A stretch of 13,939 nt of DNA, from positions 1-13,939 of the forward strand of contig URYB01000037.1 of the NCBI GenBank assembly GCA_900552085.1, written 5' to 3'. Every line of letters begins with the position of its first letter. Position 1 is the first letter of the stretch. Source of the stretch: an uncultured Lachnobacterium sp. (lineage in GTDB: Bacteria; Bacillota; Clostridia; Lachnospirales; Lachnospiraceae). The position numbers and the translations under genes are program-made. Positions 1-7,591 of the stretch are shown piece by piece. The notes under the pieces were generated by a model. The model was given only the letters and a program-made list of their open reading frames with translations. It made no database searches and was not told where the DNA came from.

Positions 1-87
1 GTGGCTCTCTATGACAGAAAACCACTGAAATGATGCTTAACTGAATGGCATTGTAAAAATATTAATTAAAAAGGAGAAGAATTGATT

Positions 88-813
88 ATGAAAAAGAAAA
101 GAGGTACGCTGTATCTAGTTGTAGCAGCTATAATATTAGTTGGAGTATTTAGTAATGTAACAACTGTTGATGCAAAAACGAAAAATGGATTTACTTATGA
201 TAAGAAAGAGTTTGATGTAAAATGGTCAAAATATGAGCAAATAGAAGTGTGCTCTGACGAAGGGGGAAAATTAGGCACTTTGTCATATTTGACAGGAATT
301 GCAAAGGCAAAAAAATCAAATGAATCTTTGATTATGTTCAAGGAGGTTATGACACCGAATTCAAAAAAGGTAAAGTTAAATTATTTAAACCAAAAAGGTT
401 ACGGGATGAGTGAATATATGTCGCTTAAAGCCACGTTACCTTCTTTGAATGATTATAAGCCTCAAAATGATCCTAATACTGATAGTATTAATATAGGGAT
501 AGGGGTAGATAAAGATGGTCCTTCGGTTTCAGCATCATATGAAGTGAAAACAAAAGAATTAGACATTACATCAAAATGCAATACACCTCAAAAATTGTAT
601 CATGTCGTATATGATTATAAGCCCCATATTCCTAATATATTTGGAAGTAATAAGTATTTAGCAAATGAGTCTATACAAATGGGAATGGCAGAAATAACAA
701 GTAAAAAGGATACTATTACTTTCAATGTAAATTATGAAGCAAGATTTGGAGCAGCAGAAAAGAAAAACTGTAGTCCAGGATATGTGTGTGTGGATTATGT
801 GAAAAAAAAATAA
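88..813 (+). CDS. secreted protein of unknown function with four cysteines
   Basis: I do not recognise the family. The protein (241 aa from the ATG at 88) starts with a typical Gram-positive signal peptide: basic MKKKR, a hydrophobic core at about residues 7-22, and a likely cleavage site after V-D-A (residue 29). The mature part is polar, rich in Lys, Asn, Tyr and Ser, and has alternating patterns that suggest beta strands. Four cysteines (about C55, C164, C228, C234) could form two disulfides outside the cell. It ends in a lysine tail. A TTG at 82 also opens the frame. I prefer ATG 88, although the AAGGAG at 71-76 lies 11 nt upstream of it. It is the first gene of an apparent unit with two paralogous anchored proteins and an ABC transporter, so it may be exported, sensed or resisted by them. 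That is inference. Confidence 0.75.
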   Translation: MKKKRGTLYLVVAAIILVGVFSNVTTVDAKTKNGFTYDKKEFDVKWSKYEQIEVCSDEGGKLGTLSYLTGIAKAKKSNESLIMFKEVMTPNSKKVKLNYLNQKGYGMSEYMSLKATLPSLNDYKPQNDPNTDSINIGIGVDKDGPSVSASYEVKTKELDITSKCNTPQKLYHVVYDYKPHIPNIFGSNKYLANESIQMGMAEITSKKDTITFNVNYEARFGAAEKKNCSPGYVCVDYVKKK

Positions 814-873
814 GGCTAAACGGAAATATACATTCAAATTTTAAAAGAAATAACAGAGAGGATAAAACCGGAA

Positions 874-1467
874 ATGAAAAAAATAACAGGTGCAATAGTA
901 GCGATAATAGCCATTCTATTAATAGTTTTTGCTGCTTCAAGGGTCATACAATCTTACATGCCGGAAAATGAGAATGATTATAGTGAGGAAATTTCATATC
1001 TGAATGAGGATATAGATTTTAAAATGTATTTGTATGGAGATAACATTAATTTCCCAAAAGAATTCAAATACGAAAAGGTAAACAATTTAAATTTGGAGGC
1101 TGACAATATAGATGCAGATTATGTGTACCTTATCATAAATGACTTAAGTGGAAAGACAAAACTTTCAGATGATGATACGAAAAGTCTTATAGAATTAACA
1201 AATAAATACAAGAACTTCAATTATTTTTATATCGGGAAAGAAAAACTTGCATTATTTAAAAAATATAACGAAGATCTGGATTTTCAGAATGAGGATCTTA
1301 GCATCGGCCGTGTGGTTATGTATGGAGACCGTATAGACTATTATGGTCTTTGGACAGAATATACAAACAACTATTTGGACAAAAATCCCAATTTATTATA
1401 TCAGGATATTTTAGATGCAGTAAAAAAGTGCATCGAGTCCAACGAGGGGAAAGAGGAAAAAAGTTGA
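874..1467 (+). CDS. membrane-anchored protein of unknown function, paralogue A
   Basis: The 197-aa protein has one N-terminal hydrophobic segment (about residues 5-27) behind a short basic start. It is probably anchored with its C-terminal domain outside the cell. The domain begins with P-E-N-E-N-D-Y-S-E-E and contains the blocks FKMYLYG, INFPKE, DADYVYLIINDL, FYIGKEKL and KCIESNEGK, all shared with the next gene. Alternating hydrophobic strands such as YVYLIIN and NYFYIG suggest an alpha/beta fold. I know no family for it. The ribosome binding site is weak: AGAGAGG lies about 12 nt before the ATG. It starts 60 nt after the secreted-protein gene and 37 nt before its paralogue, which fits one transcript ending in the ABC transporter gene. 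Confidence 0.72.
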   Translation: MKKITGAIVAIIAILLIVFAASRVIQSYMPENENDYSEEISYLNEDIDFKMYLYGDNINFPKEFKYEKVNNLNLEADNIDADYVYLIINDLSGKTKLSDDDTKSLIELTNKYKNFNYFYIGKEKLALFKKYNEDLDFQNEDLSIGRVVMYGDRIDYYGLWTEYTNNYLDKNPNLLYQDILDAVKKCIESNEGKEEKS

Positions 1468-1504
1468 ACTTGTATATGAATTACAGCATAACAGGAGAAC
1501 AATC

Positions 1505-2092
1505 ATGAAAAAAATAATAGGTGGAATTGTTGCAGTGCTGGCTGTAGCGATTATTGGTTTATCAATTTACAGGACGGTCTTGTCCTACTTACCGGAGAAT
1601 GAAAATGATTATAGTGAAGAAGTTTCGTATCTCAATGATGAGGTAGATTTCAAGATGTATTTATATGGGGAAGATATCAATTTTCCAAAAGAATTACATT
1701 ATGAAAAGATTGCCGATGTAGATATGGAAAAGATAAATCTTGATGCAGATTATGTGTATCTTATTATCAATGATCTGAATGGAACGACGGATCTAAAAGA
1801 GAACGATATAAAAGAGATTATGGCATTGACCGAACAGAAAAAGAATTTTAATTTCTTTTATATTGGAAAGGAAAAATTAAAATTATTCCAAAAATACAAG
1901 GACGATATCGATTATCAGGATACGGACTGGAGCCTTGGCGAAATTATATGGGAAGGTGACCGGTTAAATTATTTTGGAGTATGGACAGAAGATGATAATC
2001 AGTATTTAGAAAAAAATCCGAATTCATTATATCAGAGTATATTGGAGAGCATCAAACAGTGCATCGAATCCAACGAGGGAAAAAATGATTAA
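1505..2092 (+). CDS. membrane-anchored protein of unknown function, paralogue B
   Basis: The 195-aa protein is a tandem paralogue of the preceding gene, more than half identical by eye over its whole length. It has the same layout: MKKI start, transmembrane segment at about residues 5-27, then the PENENDYSEE block and the FKMYLYG, DADYVYLIINDL and FYIGKEKL blocks. An AGGAG lies just upstream of the ATG. Its stop codon lies inside the start of the ABC transporter gene (ATGATTAA, 8-bp overlap), so the two are probably translationally coupled. That makes a role as an accessory or substrate-binding partner of the transporter likely, but this is inferred from position only. The near-identical ends of both genes (CIESNEGK) suggest a fairly recent duplication. 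Confidence 0.75.
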   Translation: MKKIIGGIVAVLAVAIIGLSIYRTVLSYLPENENDYSEEVSYLNDEVDFKMYLYGEDINFPKELHYEKIADVDMEKINLDADYVYLIINDLNGTTDLKENDIKEIMALTEQKKNFNFFYIGKEKLKLFQKYKDDIDYQDTDWSLGEIIWEGDRLNYFGVWTEDDNQYLEKNPNSLYQSILESIKQCIESNEGKND

Positions 2093-4505
2093 AGTTGAAC
2101 ATATATGTAAAATATATCCAAATGCAAAAGAGGATAAAGCGGCGTTAAATGATGTGACTCTTGCGTTTGGCAAGAGAGGTTTTGTATTCATTAATGGAAT
2201 TAGCGGCAGTGGTAAAACGACGTTGATGAATATTATTTCCGGCCTGGATTATGCTACAAGTGGAGATGTTTATTATGATGATCAGAAATTGCAGGCAGGC
2301 GATAATAACAAATGGAGCTGGTATCGAAATACACAGATAGGAATAGTTTTCCAGAGTTATAACTTAATAGAGGACATTTCAGTAAGAGACAACCTGTTGA
2401 TGCCGCTGAAAATTCAGAAAATATCTGAGACGGAGTATGCAAAGCGGATAGAAGATATACTTGCTTATGTGGGATTGCAGGGATATGAAAATCATAAAGT
2501 CTGTGATCTGAGCGCGGGGCAGAGACAGAGAATTGCGATTGCCAGAGCAATTATCAAAAAGCCGAAGGTATTGCTGGCAGATGAGGCTACGGGAAATCTT
2601 GACCAAAAGAATACAGAGAATATTTTGAACTTGTTTAACAAAATTTCAAAAAATTGTCTTGTTATTTTAATTTCGCATGATGCAGTTGCTGCCGAAAAGT
2701 ATGGAGATCGCATTATCACGTTGTCGGATGGAAACGTTGTGGGGGATATTGACAACCGTGACTTAAAAAAGCTATATGAACAGCCATATGAGATTTCCAT
2801 TTCGCATGAGAATCAGAAGATACATGGAAGATTCAAAGACATTAATATAAAAAAGGAGTTGGAGTGTTTTCTTCAGGGAAGAGAGGAAGTTTCGGTTGAC
2901 TTATCGGTCAGAAAGATTCCGATGGAGGACAAGGAAAGGGAAAAGGTTCATTGGAGTGGTGAAGGTGCAACTGGAAAATCGCTTGGAATAAAGAACATAG
3001 GTCGAAAAGTAATAGCAAATATTAAAAAGAAAAAAACAAAATTTGCGTTAATGATTCTTGTGATTGCCGTTATCAATACGATGCTTTTTTCCGTAAATCT
3101 TGTGGCTGGAAATAATTATGATAAGTCGGTCGTGAATTATGTTGAGGCGGGAAAATACGATGCGGTCCGCTTTAAATATGCAGGAAATTCTTATGGCGAA
3201 ATGCAGAGCGGGAAAACGCTTTATCAGTTATTACAAAAGCAGGTGGGAGATGCCATTGTAAAAGAGTATGCAGAGGAGACCCTTGAAATCCCTGAGACGG
3301 AGGAGACAGAAGATGTGGAAGTGTATGTAGATACATCGCAGGTATTGCTGTCTTCCGCATTGGAGGGAAATGCACCGGAGAATGAAAGTGAGATTGTAAT
3401 TAGTCATGCACTTGCCGATACCGTTGCAATCGGAGATGCGGTAAGCATCGGGCAGAATACATATACCGTAGTCGGAATCAGTTCGGCGAAATTGCCGGAA
3501 AGCAATGCGTATGTAATCTTAACTTCGGATATGAAAATAAAAGAAGAAAAATATTACAATCTGCAAGGTGCGGATATTAGTGTGGCAGCCGACAAAAGTT
3601 CTTTTGCATATGAGATTGAAACATTCGGTAGTGTAAAATACCTGGAGAAGGAAAATTGCAAGTTATTGTCTGGCAGGATGCCAATGGCCTCAAATGAGGT
3701 TCTGATTTCATCAGAAATGGCTGAAAAAATAAAAGATGAGTATGATGGATATCTTCCGGAAGAAATCCGGATTCCAAATCTGCATGGGAAAAAAGTGGTA
3801 GGAGAGTATGCCAAAATTCCAAATTTATCAGAGTATATGGGACAGAACATTTCTATTGTTGGAATTTATGATGAGAACTCTCTGGAAGATGATTATGGAA
3901 ATATAATTGTCACAGATGATGTATTTCAAAATGTGATGCAGGATTATTTTCATTATGCAGCCTGTGATGCTTTTCTGACATCTATGGGAACGAATCCTAA
4001 GAATACGATAAGACACTTGGAAAAATCAGGCATATACGCAGATGATATGGTCTGTGAACAATTGTATGGTTATGGGGAAGTGACCAAAAATCTGCTTCCA
4101 TTATGGCTCGGCATTTATATGGTACTTTTTATTTTGATAGCGATTACGTTGATTACATATCTGACCAATAATGTAAAAGGCGAGCGCAAAACAATCGGAA
4201 TTTACACAGCAATTGGAATTTGTAATAAGGATATTTGCAATATATATCTTCTAGAAAATACAATTATAAATGGAAGTGCTGTGGTGCTGGCTGTGCTACT
4301 GTCCTGTGGAGTAAAAAGACTGATCAATGAAAAAATTAGCAGTATTGCGAAAGCAGAAGGATTTCAATGCTTTTCAATTCATTGGGGAATCTGGATTCTG
4401 ATCGCAATTCTGCTTTTGCTCATTGGATACATGATTACTTACATACCGATGAAACGGTTGTTGAAAAAGGAATCGATCACGTTACTGAATCAACCAGGCG
4501 AATAA
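2085..4505 (+). CDS. ABC transporter, ATPase fused to FtsX-like permease (MacB/BceAB-like)
   Basis: The 806-aa protein joins an ABC ATPase (about residues 1-235) to a permease. Visible motifs are Walker A GISGSGKTT (38-46), signature LSAGQ (142-146), Walker B VLLADEAT (D166, E167) and the H-loop histidine at about 198. A first transmembrane helix lies at about 318-340 and a large extracellular domain at about 341-670. Three further helices follow at about 672-692, 718-742 and 763-785. This four-helix plan with a big external domain is that of type VII (MacB, LolCDE, BceAB) exporters. These act on periplasmic or extracellular substrates such as peptides, lipoproteins or antibiotics rather than carrying small molecules through a channel. 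Usually ATPase and permease are separate in BceAB; here they are fused. The start overlaps the preceding anchored-protein gene by 8 bp, and a terminator follows directly. The substrate is unknown. Confidence 0.85.
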   Translation: MIKVEHICKIYPNAKEDKAALNDVTLAFGKRGFVFINGISGSGKTTLMNIISGLDYATSGDVYYDDQKLQAGDNNKWSWYRNTQIGIVFQSYNLIEDISVRDNLLMPLKIQKISETEYAKRIEDILAYVGLQGYENHKVCDLSAGQRQRIAIARAIIKKPKVLLADEATGNLDQKNTENILNLFNKISKNCLVILISHDAVAAEKYGDRIITLSDGNVVGDIDNRDLKKLYEQPYEISISHENQKIHGRFKDINIKKELECFLQGREEVSVDLSVRKIPMEDKEREKVHWSGEGATGKSLGIKNIGRKVIANIKKKKTKFALMILVIAVINTMLFSVNLVAGNNYDKSVVNYVEAGKYDAVRFKYAGNSYGEMQSGKTLYQLLQKQVGDAIVKEYAEETLEIPETEETEDVEVYVDTSQVLLSSALEGNAPENESEIVISHALADTVAIGDAVSIGQNTYTVVGISSAKLPESNAYVILTSDMKIKEEKYYNLQGADISVAADKSSFAYEIETFGSVKYLEKENCKLLSGRMPMASNEVLISSEMAEKIKDEYDGYLPEEIRIPNLHGKKVVGEYAKIPNLSEYMGQNISIVGIYDENSLEDDYGNIIVTDDVFQNVMQDYFHYAACDAFLTSMGTNPKNTIRHLEKSGIYADDMVCEQLYGYGEVTKNLLPLWLGIYMVLFILIAITLITYLTNNVKGERKTIGIYTAIGICNKDICNIYLLENTIINGSAVVLAVLLSCGVKRLINEKISSIAKAEGFQCFSIHWGIWILIAILLLLIGYMITYIPMKRLLKKESITLLNQPGE

Positions 4506-4516
4506 ACAAAATAGAG

Positions 4517-4570
4517 AAACCCGGAAAGGGAGAAATAGTAAATTGCTGTCTCTTCTTTTCCGGGTTTTTT
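4517..4570 (+). terminator. intrinsic terminator of the accessory cassette
   Basis: A 22-nt arm at 4517-4538 pairs with 4546-4567 across a 7-nt loop. The base of the stem is a perfect AAACCCGGAAA / TTTCCGGGTTT. The upper part has three G-U wobbles and one A-C mismatch. A T-run (4565-4570) follows. It starts 12 bp after the ABC transporter stop codon. Confidence 0.9.
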
Positions 4571-4732
4571 GATTTTATACAATTTTTATTCTGCACATAA
4601 TGTTCATTATTTGTACGAAGCGAAAAAAAAGAGACGGCTATGTGTATCATAAAAGCAATTCATTTTCTTTTTGAAAACAGAGGAATAGAATAGAATCACA
4701 CAAGAAAATGCTTGAACAAAGGAGTTTATAAT
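4571..4732 (+). other. intergenic region with no clear promoter
   Basis: This AT-rich gap separates the terminator from the next ABC ATPase gene, so a promoter is expected here. The best visible boxes are TTGAAA at 4671 and TAGAAT at 4691, but the 14-nt spacer is too short for a normal sigma-A promoter. No second hairpin or RNA gene is visible. AAAGGAG at 4718-4724 is the ribosome binding site of the gene at 4733. Confidence 0.4.
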
Positions 4733-5587
4733 ATGGGGCTGAAAATCGAAAATCTGACAAAAACATATGGTGATTTTAAAGCGCTTAATCATGTTTCATT
4801 GGAAGCTGAAAATGGGAAGATTCTTGGAATCTTAGGCAGGAATGGTGCAGGAAAGACCACCACCATTAAAAGTATTATGGGAATCATTGAACCCGAAGAA
4901 GGAAGCATTACGTTTGATGGGATAGATATTCGAAAGGCAAAGGTGTCCATTGGATATTTACCAGAGGAGAGAGGATTGTATGTGAATGCTGTAGTTAAGG
5001 ATCAGTTATTATATTTTGCGATGCTTAATGGTATGGATAAAAAAGTAGCCTTCACTGAAATAAAAAAGCTTTTGGAAGAATTCAAAATTCCGGGTTATCT
5101 GAATAAAAAGGTCAAGACGTTATCCAAAGGAAATAAGCAAAAGATTCAGCTTATCAGTGCGATTCTTCATAAGCCGCAGATTGTAATTCTGGACGAGCCG
5201 TTTAGTGGATTAGACCCGGTCAATATTGAGCTTTTTAAAAGTACGGTTCTTGATTTAAAGAAGTCAGGTGCAACGATTCTTTTTAGCAGCCACCGCATGG
5301 AAGATGTAGAAGAAATGTGCGATCGAATCGTTATGCTTAATAAAGGAAATGTTGTAGAAAACAATACCATACAAGGTAATACAGATGAGAAAAGCACCAG
5401 TTATGATTTGTTGTATTTGCTTGGGATTGATGATGATTGGATGTGGTATGTAGACAACACCCGAGATCATTATGCCGGATCAGCCAATGACAGCATTGGA
5501 AGGACAGTATACAGATACAAATACAAAGACGGATACGGGTGTTGCTGTCATTACGAAAGAGTCTATGTAAGGGGGGAGACGGAATGA
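4733..5587 (+). CDS. ABC transporter ATP-binding protein with replaced C-terminus
   Basis: The 284-aa protein (ATG 4733, AAAGGAG 8 nt upstream; a TTG at 4712 is less likely) is an ABC ATPase of the NatA/YhaQ type, which normally drives an ABC-2 type membrane permease. The core is complete: Walker A GRNGAGKTT (35-43), signature LSKGN (130-134), Walker B ILDEPFSGLD (D154, E155) and H-loop H187. After about residue 215 the sequence stops resembling the family. Relatives of about 300 aa continue with a DUF4162-like domain. Here the last 70 or so residues are a low-quality stretch with several Tyr, Asp and Cys residues. They are read in a different frame across a lipoprotein gene relic. No permease gene follows. 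I infer that a deletion fused the ATPase to unrelated DNA, so the protein may be orphaned or non-functional. Confidence 0.75.
   Translation: MGLKIENLTKTYGDFKALNHVSLEAENGKILGILGRNGAGKTTTIKSIMGIIEPEEGSITFDGIDIRKAKVSIGYLPEERGLYVNAVVKDQLLYFAMLNGMDKKVAFTEIKKLLEEFKIPGYLNKKVKTLSKGNKQKIQLISAILHKPQIVILDEPFSGLDPVNIELFKSTVLDLKKSGATILFSSHRMEDVEEMCDRIVMLNKGNVVENNTIQGNTDEKSTSYDLLYLLGIDDDWMWYVDNTRDHYAGSANDSIGRTVYRYKYKDGYGCCCHYERVYVRGETE
5385..5570 (+). pseudogene. relic of a small lipoprotein gene with in-frame stop
   Basis: In a frame different from the overlapping ABC ATPase tail, an ATG at 5385 (AAGG 8 nt upstream) begins a lipoprotein-type signal peptide. It has a basic start (MRKAP), a hydrophobic core, and the lipobox M-I-G-C at codons 17-20. 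Codon 23 is TAG (5451-5453). The same frame then stays open for 38 codons of ordinary mature-protein sequence (TTPEIIMPDQPM and onward) to a TAA at 5568-5570, immediately before the ribosome binding site of the chemotaxis receptor gene. The likely reading is a small lipoprotein gene once cotranscribed with the receptor and now inactivated by a nonsense mutation. The function is unknown. The overlapping ATPase frame lacks such a pattern, so I trust this frame more as the ancestral one. Confidence 0.5.
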
Positions 5588-6876
5588 AGATAAAATTCGG
5601 GTTTAAGCAGAAAATGTTGACGCTGTGCTGCATACCTATGGTGCTTCTTACCGTCATATCCCTGGTACTTGGTCTGGCACAGTTTAAAGACGGTATGTAT
5701 AAAGAGACAAAAAGCAGTCTGTATTCCAGTGCAATTGCGGCATTGAATTTGTACCAGAGTCAGGGATACGGAGATTATGCGTTAAAGACTGATGGCAGTA
5801 TCATTGGTGCAATGATGGCATCGCAGTCAGCAGATGGATTAAACAGTATGGTTCAGAGATATATTCTCATCAGTGTGGCGGTTTCCTGTGTGATTCTGGT
5901 TGCGGTAATTCTTTTTATCTTTGTGTATATTGGCTCTTTGACCAGAGTATTGCATGACGTGAGAAGAGTGTTATTGAAAGTTACTATGGGCGATTTCTCG
6001 GATGCACGTCTGATTCGGATTAAGCGTACAGATGAATTTGGAGAACTTGCACAGGGTACCGAAAAGCTTCGTGTTAAGATTGCAGATCTTTTATCGGAGA
6101 CGCATCGTGGAACAGAGAAGCTGAAACAGGCAGTGGAACATTTGAATGTTACTTCGGATCGTGTTATCGCAGCGGCAAAAGAAACGAGTCTGAATATCAA
6201 TCAGATCAGTACAACGGCCAATACACAAAAAGAAGATACACGTAATGCAACAGAAGATGTAGAAACAACGAATTCCGCAATCAATCTGATGCTGGATCAT
6301 ATCAGCGATATCAGTACGCTGTCAAATGATATGGAAAATTCTTCAAGAGAGAGTCAGGAGATTCTGGAAGAACTCTTACAGAGCAGTCGTAATTCGCAGG
6401 AGACTGCAAAGGATATCGGTCAGCAGGTAATGGTTACCAATGATTCTGTACAGCAAATTAAAAGTGTTACGGAATATATTACAGATATCGCAGAAGAGAC
6501 GAACCTGTTGGCATTAAATGCCAGCATTGAGGCTGCCAGAGCAGGCGAAGCAGACAAGGGATTTGCGGTCGTGGCAGAACAGATTCAAAAACTTGCAGAA
6601 CAGTCGAATAATTCCGCAGCAAAAATTGGTGAGAATATTCAGAAACTCGTCGATAAGACCGAAGGTATTGTCAAGGCGATGGTTATTATTGAAGAGACTT
6701 TAAAGAAACAGGAAGAGAGTGTTGATAAGACAAAGAAGATCTTTGATGAACTGAATACTAACATTATGAATGTCAATCAGAAAGAGACAGAAATGCAGGG
6801 ACTTGCTACTCTGATGGAAGATCTTACCGAAGTGGCCAATAAACTGAGTGAAAATCTGGAAATGTTTCTGGCATAG
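5584..6876 (+). CDS. methyl-accepting chemotaxis protein with compact sensor region
   Basis: This is a 430-aa transmembrane chemoreceptor that would signal to CheA/CheW. The ATG at 5584 is preceded by a strong G-rich ribosome binding site (GGGGGGAG). Transmembrane helix 1 is at about residues 10-32, a short external segment at about 33-92, helix 2 at about 93-118, and a HAMP domain at about 118-172. A long coiled-coil signalling domain follows. It contains the near-invariant receptor tip around residues 299-340, including ETNLLALNASIEAARAGEA. The external part is only about 60 residues, too short for a full Cache or four-helix-bundle sensor. It starts like a single-Cache domain (ALNLYQSQGYGDYALKTDG) and then jumps to sequence typical of the membrane-proximal end. 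An in-frame internal deletion is plausible. No C-terminal CheR-binding pentapeptide is seen. It directly follows the lipoprotein relic. Confidence 0.9.
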   Translation: MKIKFGFKQKMLTLCCIPMVLLTVISLVLGLAQFKDGMYKETKSSLYSSAIAALNLYQSQGYGDYALKTDGSIIGAMMASQSADGLNSMVQRYILISVAVSCVILVAVILFIFVYIGSLTRVLHDVRRVLLKVTMGDFSDARLIRIKRTDEFGELAQGTEKLRVKIADLLSETHRGTEKLKQAVEHLNVTSDRVIAAAKETSLNINQISTTANTQKEDTRNATEDVETTNSAINLMLDHISDISTLSNDMENSSRESQEILEELLQSSRNSQETAKDIGQQVMVTNDSVQQIKSVTEYITDIAEETNLLALNASIEAARAGEADKGFAVVAEQIQKLAEQSNNSAAKIGENIQKLVDKTEGIVKAMVIIEETLKKQEESVDKTKKIFDELNTNIMNVNQKETEMQGLATLMEDLTEVANKLSENLEMFLA

Positions 6877-6927
6877 ATAAGTGGAAAAACAGAGGAATTT
6901 AATAGTAGAATTTGTATTGGAACACGG

Positions 6928-6957
6928 TTGACAAATCCACCGGACAATGTCTATAAT
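6928..6957 (+). promoter_or_regulatory. promoter of the tyrS T-box leader
   Basis: A perfect -35 box TTGACA (6928-6933) and a perfect -10 box TATAAT (6952-6957) are separated by 18 bp. Transcription would start near 6964, at the 5' end of the T-box leader. Confidence 0.88.
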
Positions 6958-6963
6958 AAATGC

Positions 6964-7248
6964 AATTGAAGCATTGAAAGCGTAGACGGGAACAAGTACC
7001 GATTTGTGGAATGCACAGAAAGCAGCCGGGTGATGAGAGGCGCACAGAAAGCAGATATGGGAATACATCTCTGAGCTTCACACCGAACGCAGGATTAGGT
7101 CAGTAGGCTGTGACGGAGTGGTGCACGTTAAGAGCACTGGAGTGTTGTCGGACACTCATGGAGGTAAGTTGCGTGAGCAATTTACGAATTAAGGTGGTAT
7201 CACGAGTAATCCCCCTCGTCCTTATGTGTAGGACGAGGGGATTTTTTT
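6964..7248 (+). promoter_or_regulatory. tyrosine T-box riboswitch of tyrS
   Basis: The leader binds uncharged tRNA-Tyr and then permits read-through into tyrS. The specifier is visible as GGGAA-TAC-ATCT, with the tyrosine codon at 7064-7066 on the 3' side of stem I. The stem I apical element GATGAGAGG lies around 7032-7040. The T-box sequence AAGGTGGTATCACGAG is at 7191-7206. Its TGGT can pair with the ACCA end of tRNA-Tyr. It differs from the textbook GGTGGNACCGCG at two positions. The terminator follows: a perfect 10-bp stem CCCCTCGTCC (7212-7221) with GGACGAGGGG (7231-7240), a 9-nt loop, then seven T residues (7242-7248). Confidence 0.92.
7212..7248 (+). terminator. regulated terminator of the tyrS T-box
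   Basis: A 10-bp perfect GC-rich stem with a 9-nt loop is followed by A and seven T residues. The competing antiterminator would use the T-box sequence just upstream (7191-7206). Confidence 0.9.
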
Positions 7249-7324
7249 ACTGTATGTATAGGAAATTTCTTTGGAATTCCAACGGGAAAACCTTTCTATG
7301 CGACGAAATTTATATCGAAAAGAA

Positions 7325-7561
7325 GAATTCACGTGGCTATGATTGCTGATTTTGGCGACTTTCATGCAACTTAGAGAGTGTTAAAATTTGATTGATATTC
7401 AGCAATTCCCGTACAGGGATGTATGGGAAAGGTGGCACTTCGCCCGGATGGCGAATTGACACCGGTTGTGTCATGATGTGAAGTGGTAATTTCAAATTTT
7501 TACAGTCTCTTGGTTGTAATGAACCGGAGTACAAAATCAGCAATCATAGCCACGTGAATTC
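7325..7561. repeat. 237-bp palindromic element with perfect 30-bp terminal inverted repeats
   Basis: The arms 7325-7354 and 7532-7561 are exact reverse complements over 30 nt; both begin or end with GAATTC. Inside them, 7361-7391 pairs with 7492-7523 in a second helix with only a few mismatches and a bulge. The 100-nt centre holds three compact hairpins: a 10-bp stem with one G-U pair and a GGGA loop at 7406-7429, TTCGCC/GGCGAA at 7439-7455, and TGACAC/GTGTCA at 7457-7473. It has no convincing reading frame. It lies after the T-box terminator and ends 20 nt before the tyrS ribosome binding site, so it is transcribed with tyrS. It could be a MITE-like insertion or a structured RNA. The outer AA on both sides could be a 2-bp target duplication but may be chance. 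Confidence 0.85.
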
Positions 7562-7591
7562 AATTTTGGACAGAAAATGAGGAGGAACAAA

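Noticed and set aside
1..33. Open frame from the window edge ending in TGA at 31-33 (about 10 codons)
   Set aside because: It could be the 3' end of an upstream gene, but ten codons are too few to identify it or tell it from chance.
802..811. Lysine codon A-run at the end of the secreted-protein gene as a possible slippage site
   Set aside because: The stop codon follows at once and a shifted frame gives only an implausible Asn-rich tail, so no functional slippage is supported.
7271..7282. 12-bp palindrome TTGGAATTCCAA just before the large element
   Set aside because: It is short, has no partner elsewhere in the window, and gives no link to a known operator.
7337..7543. 68-codon minus-strand open frame inside the palindromic element
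   Set aside because: It overlaps the inverted repeats and hairpins, has no convincing ribosome binding site or domain, and is best explained by chance.
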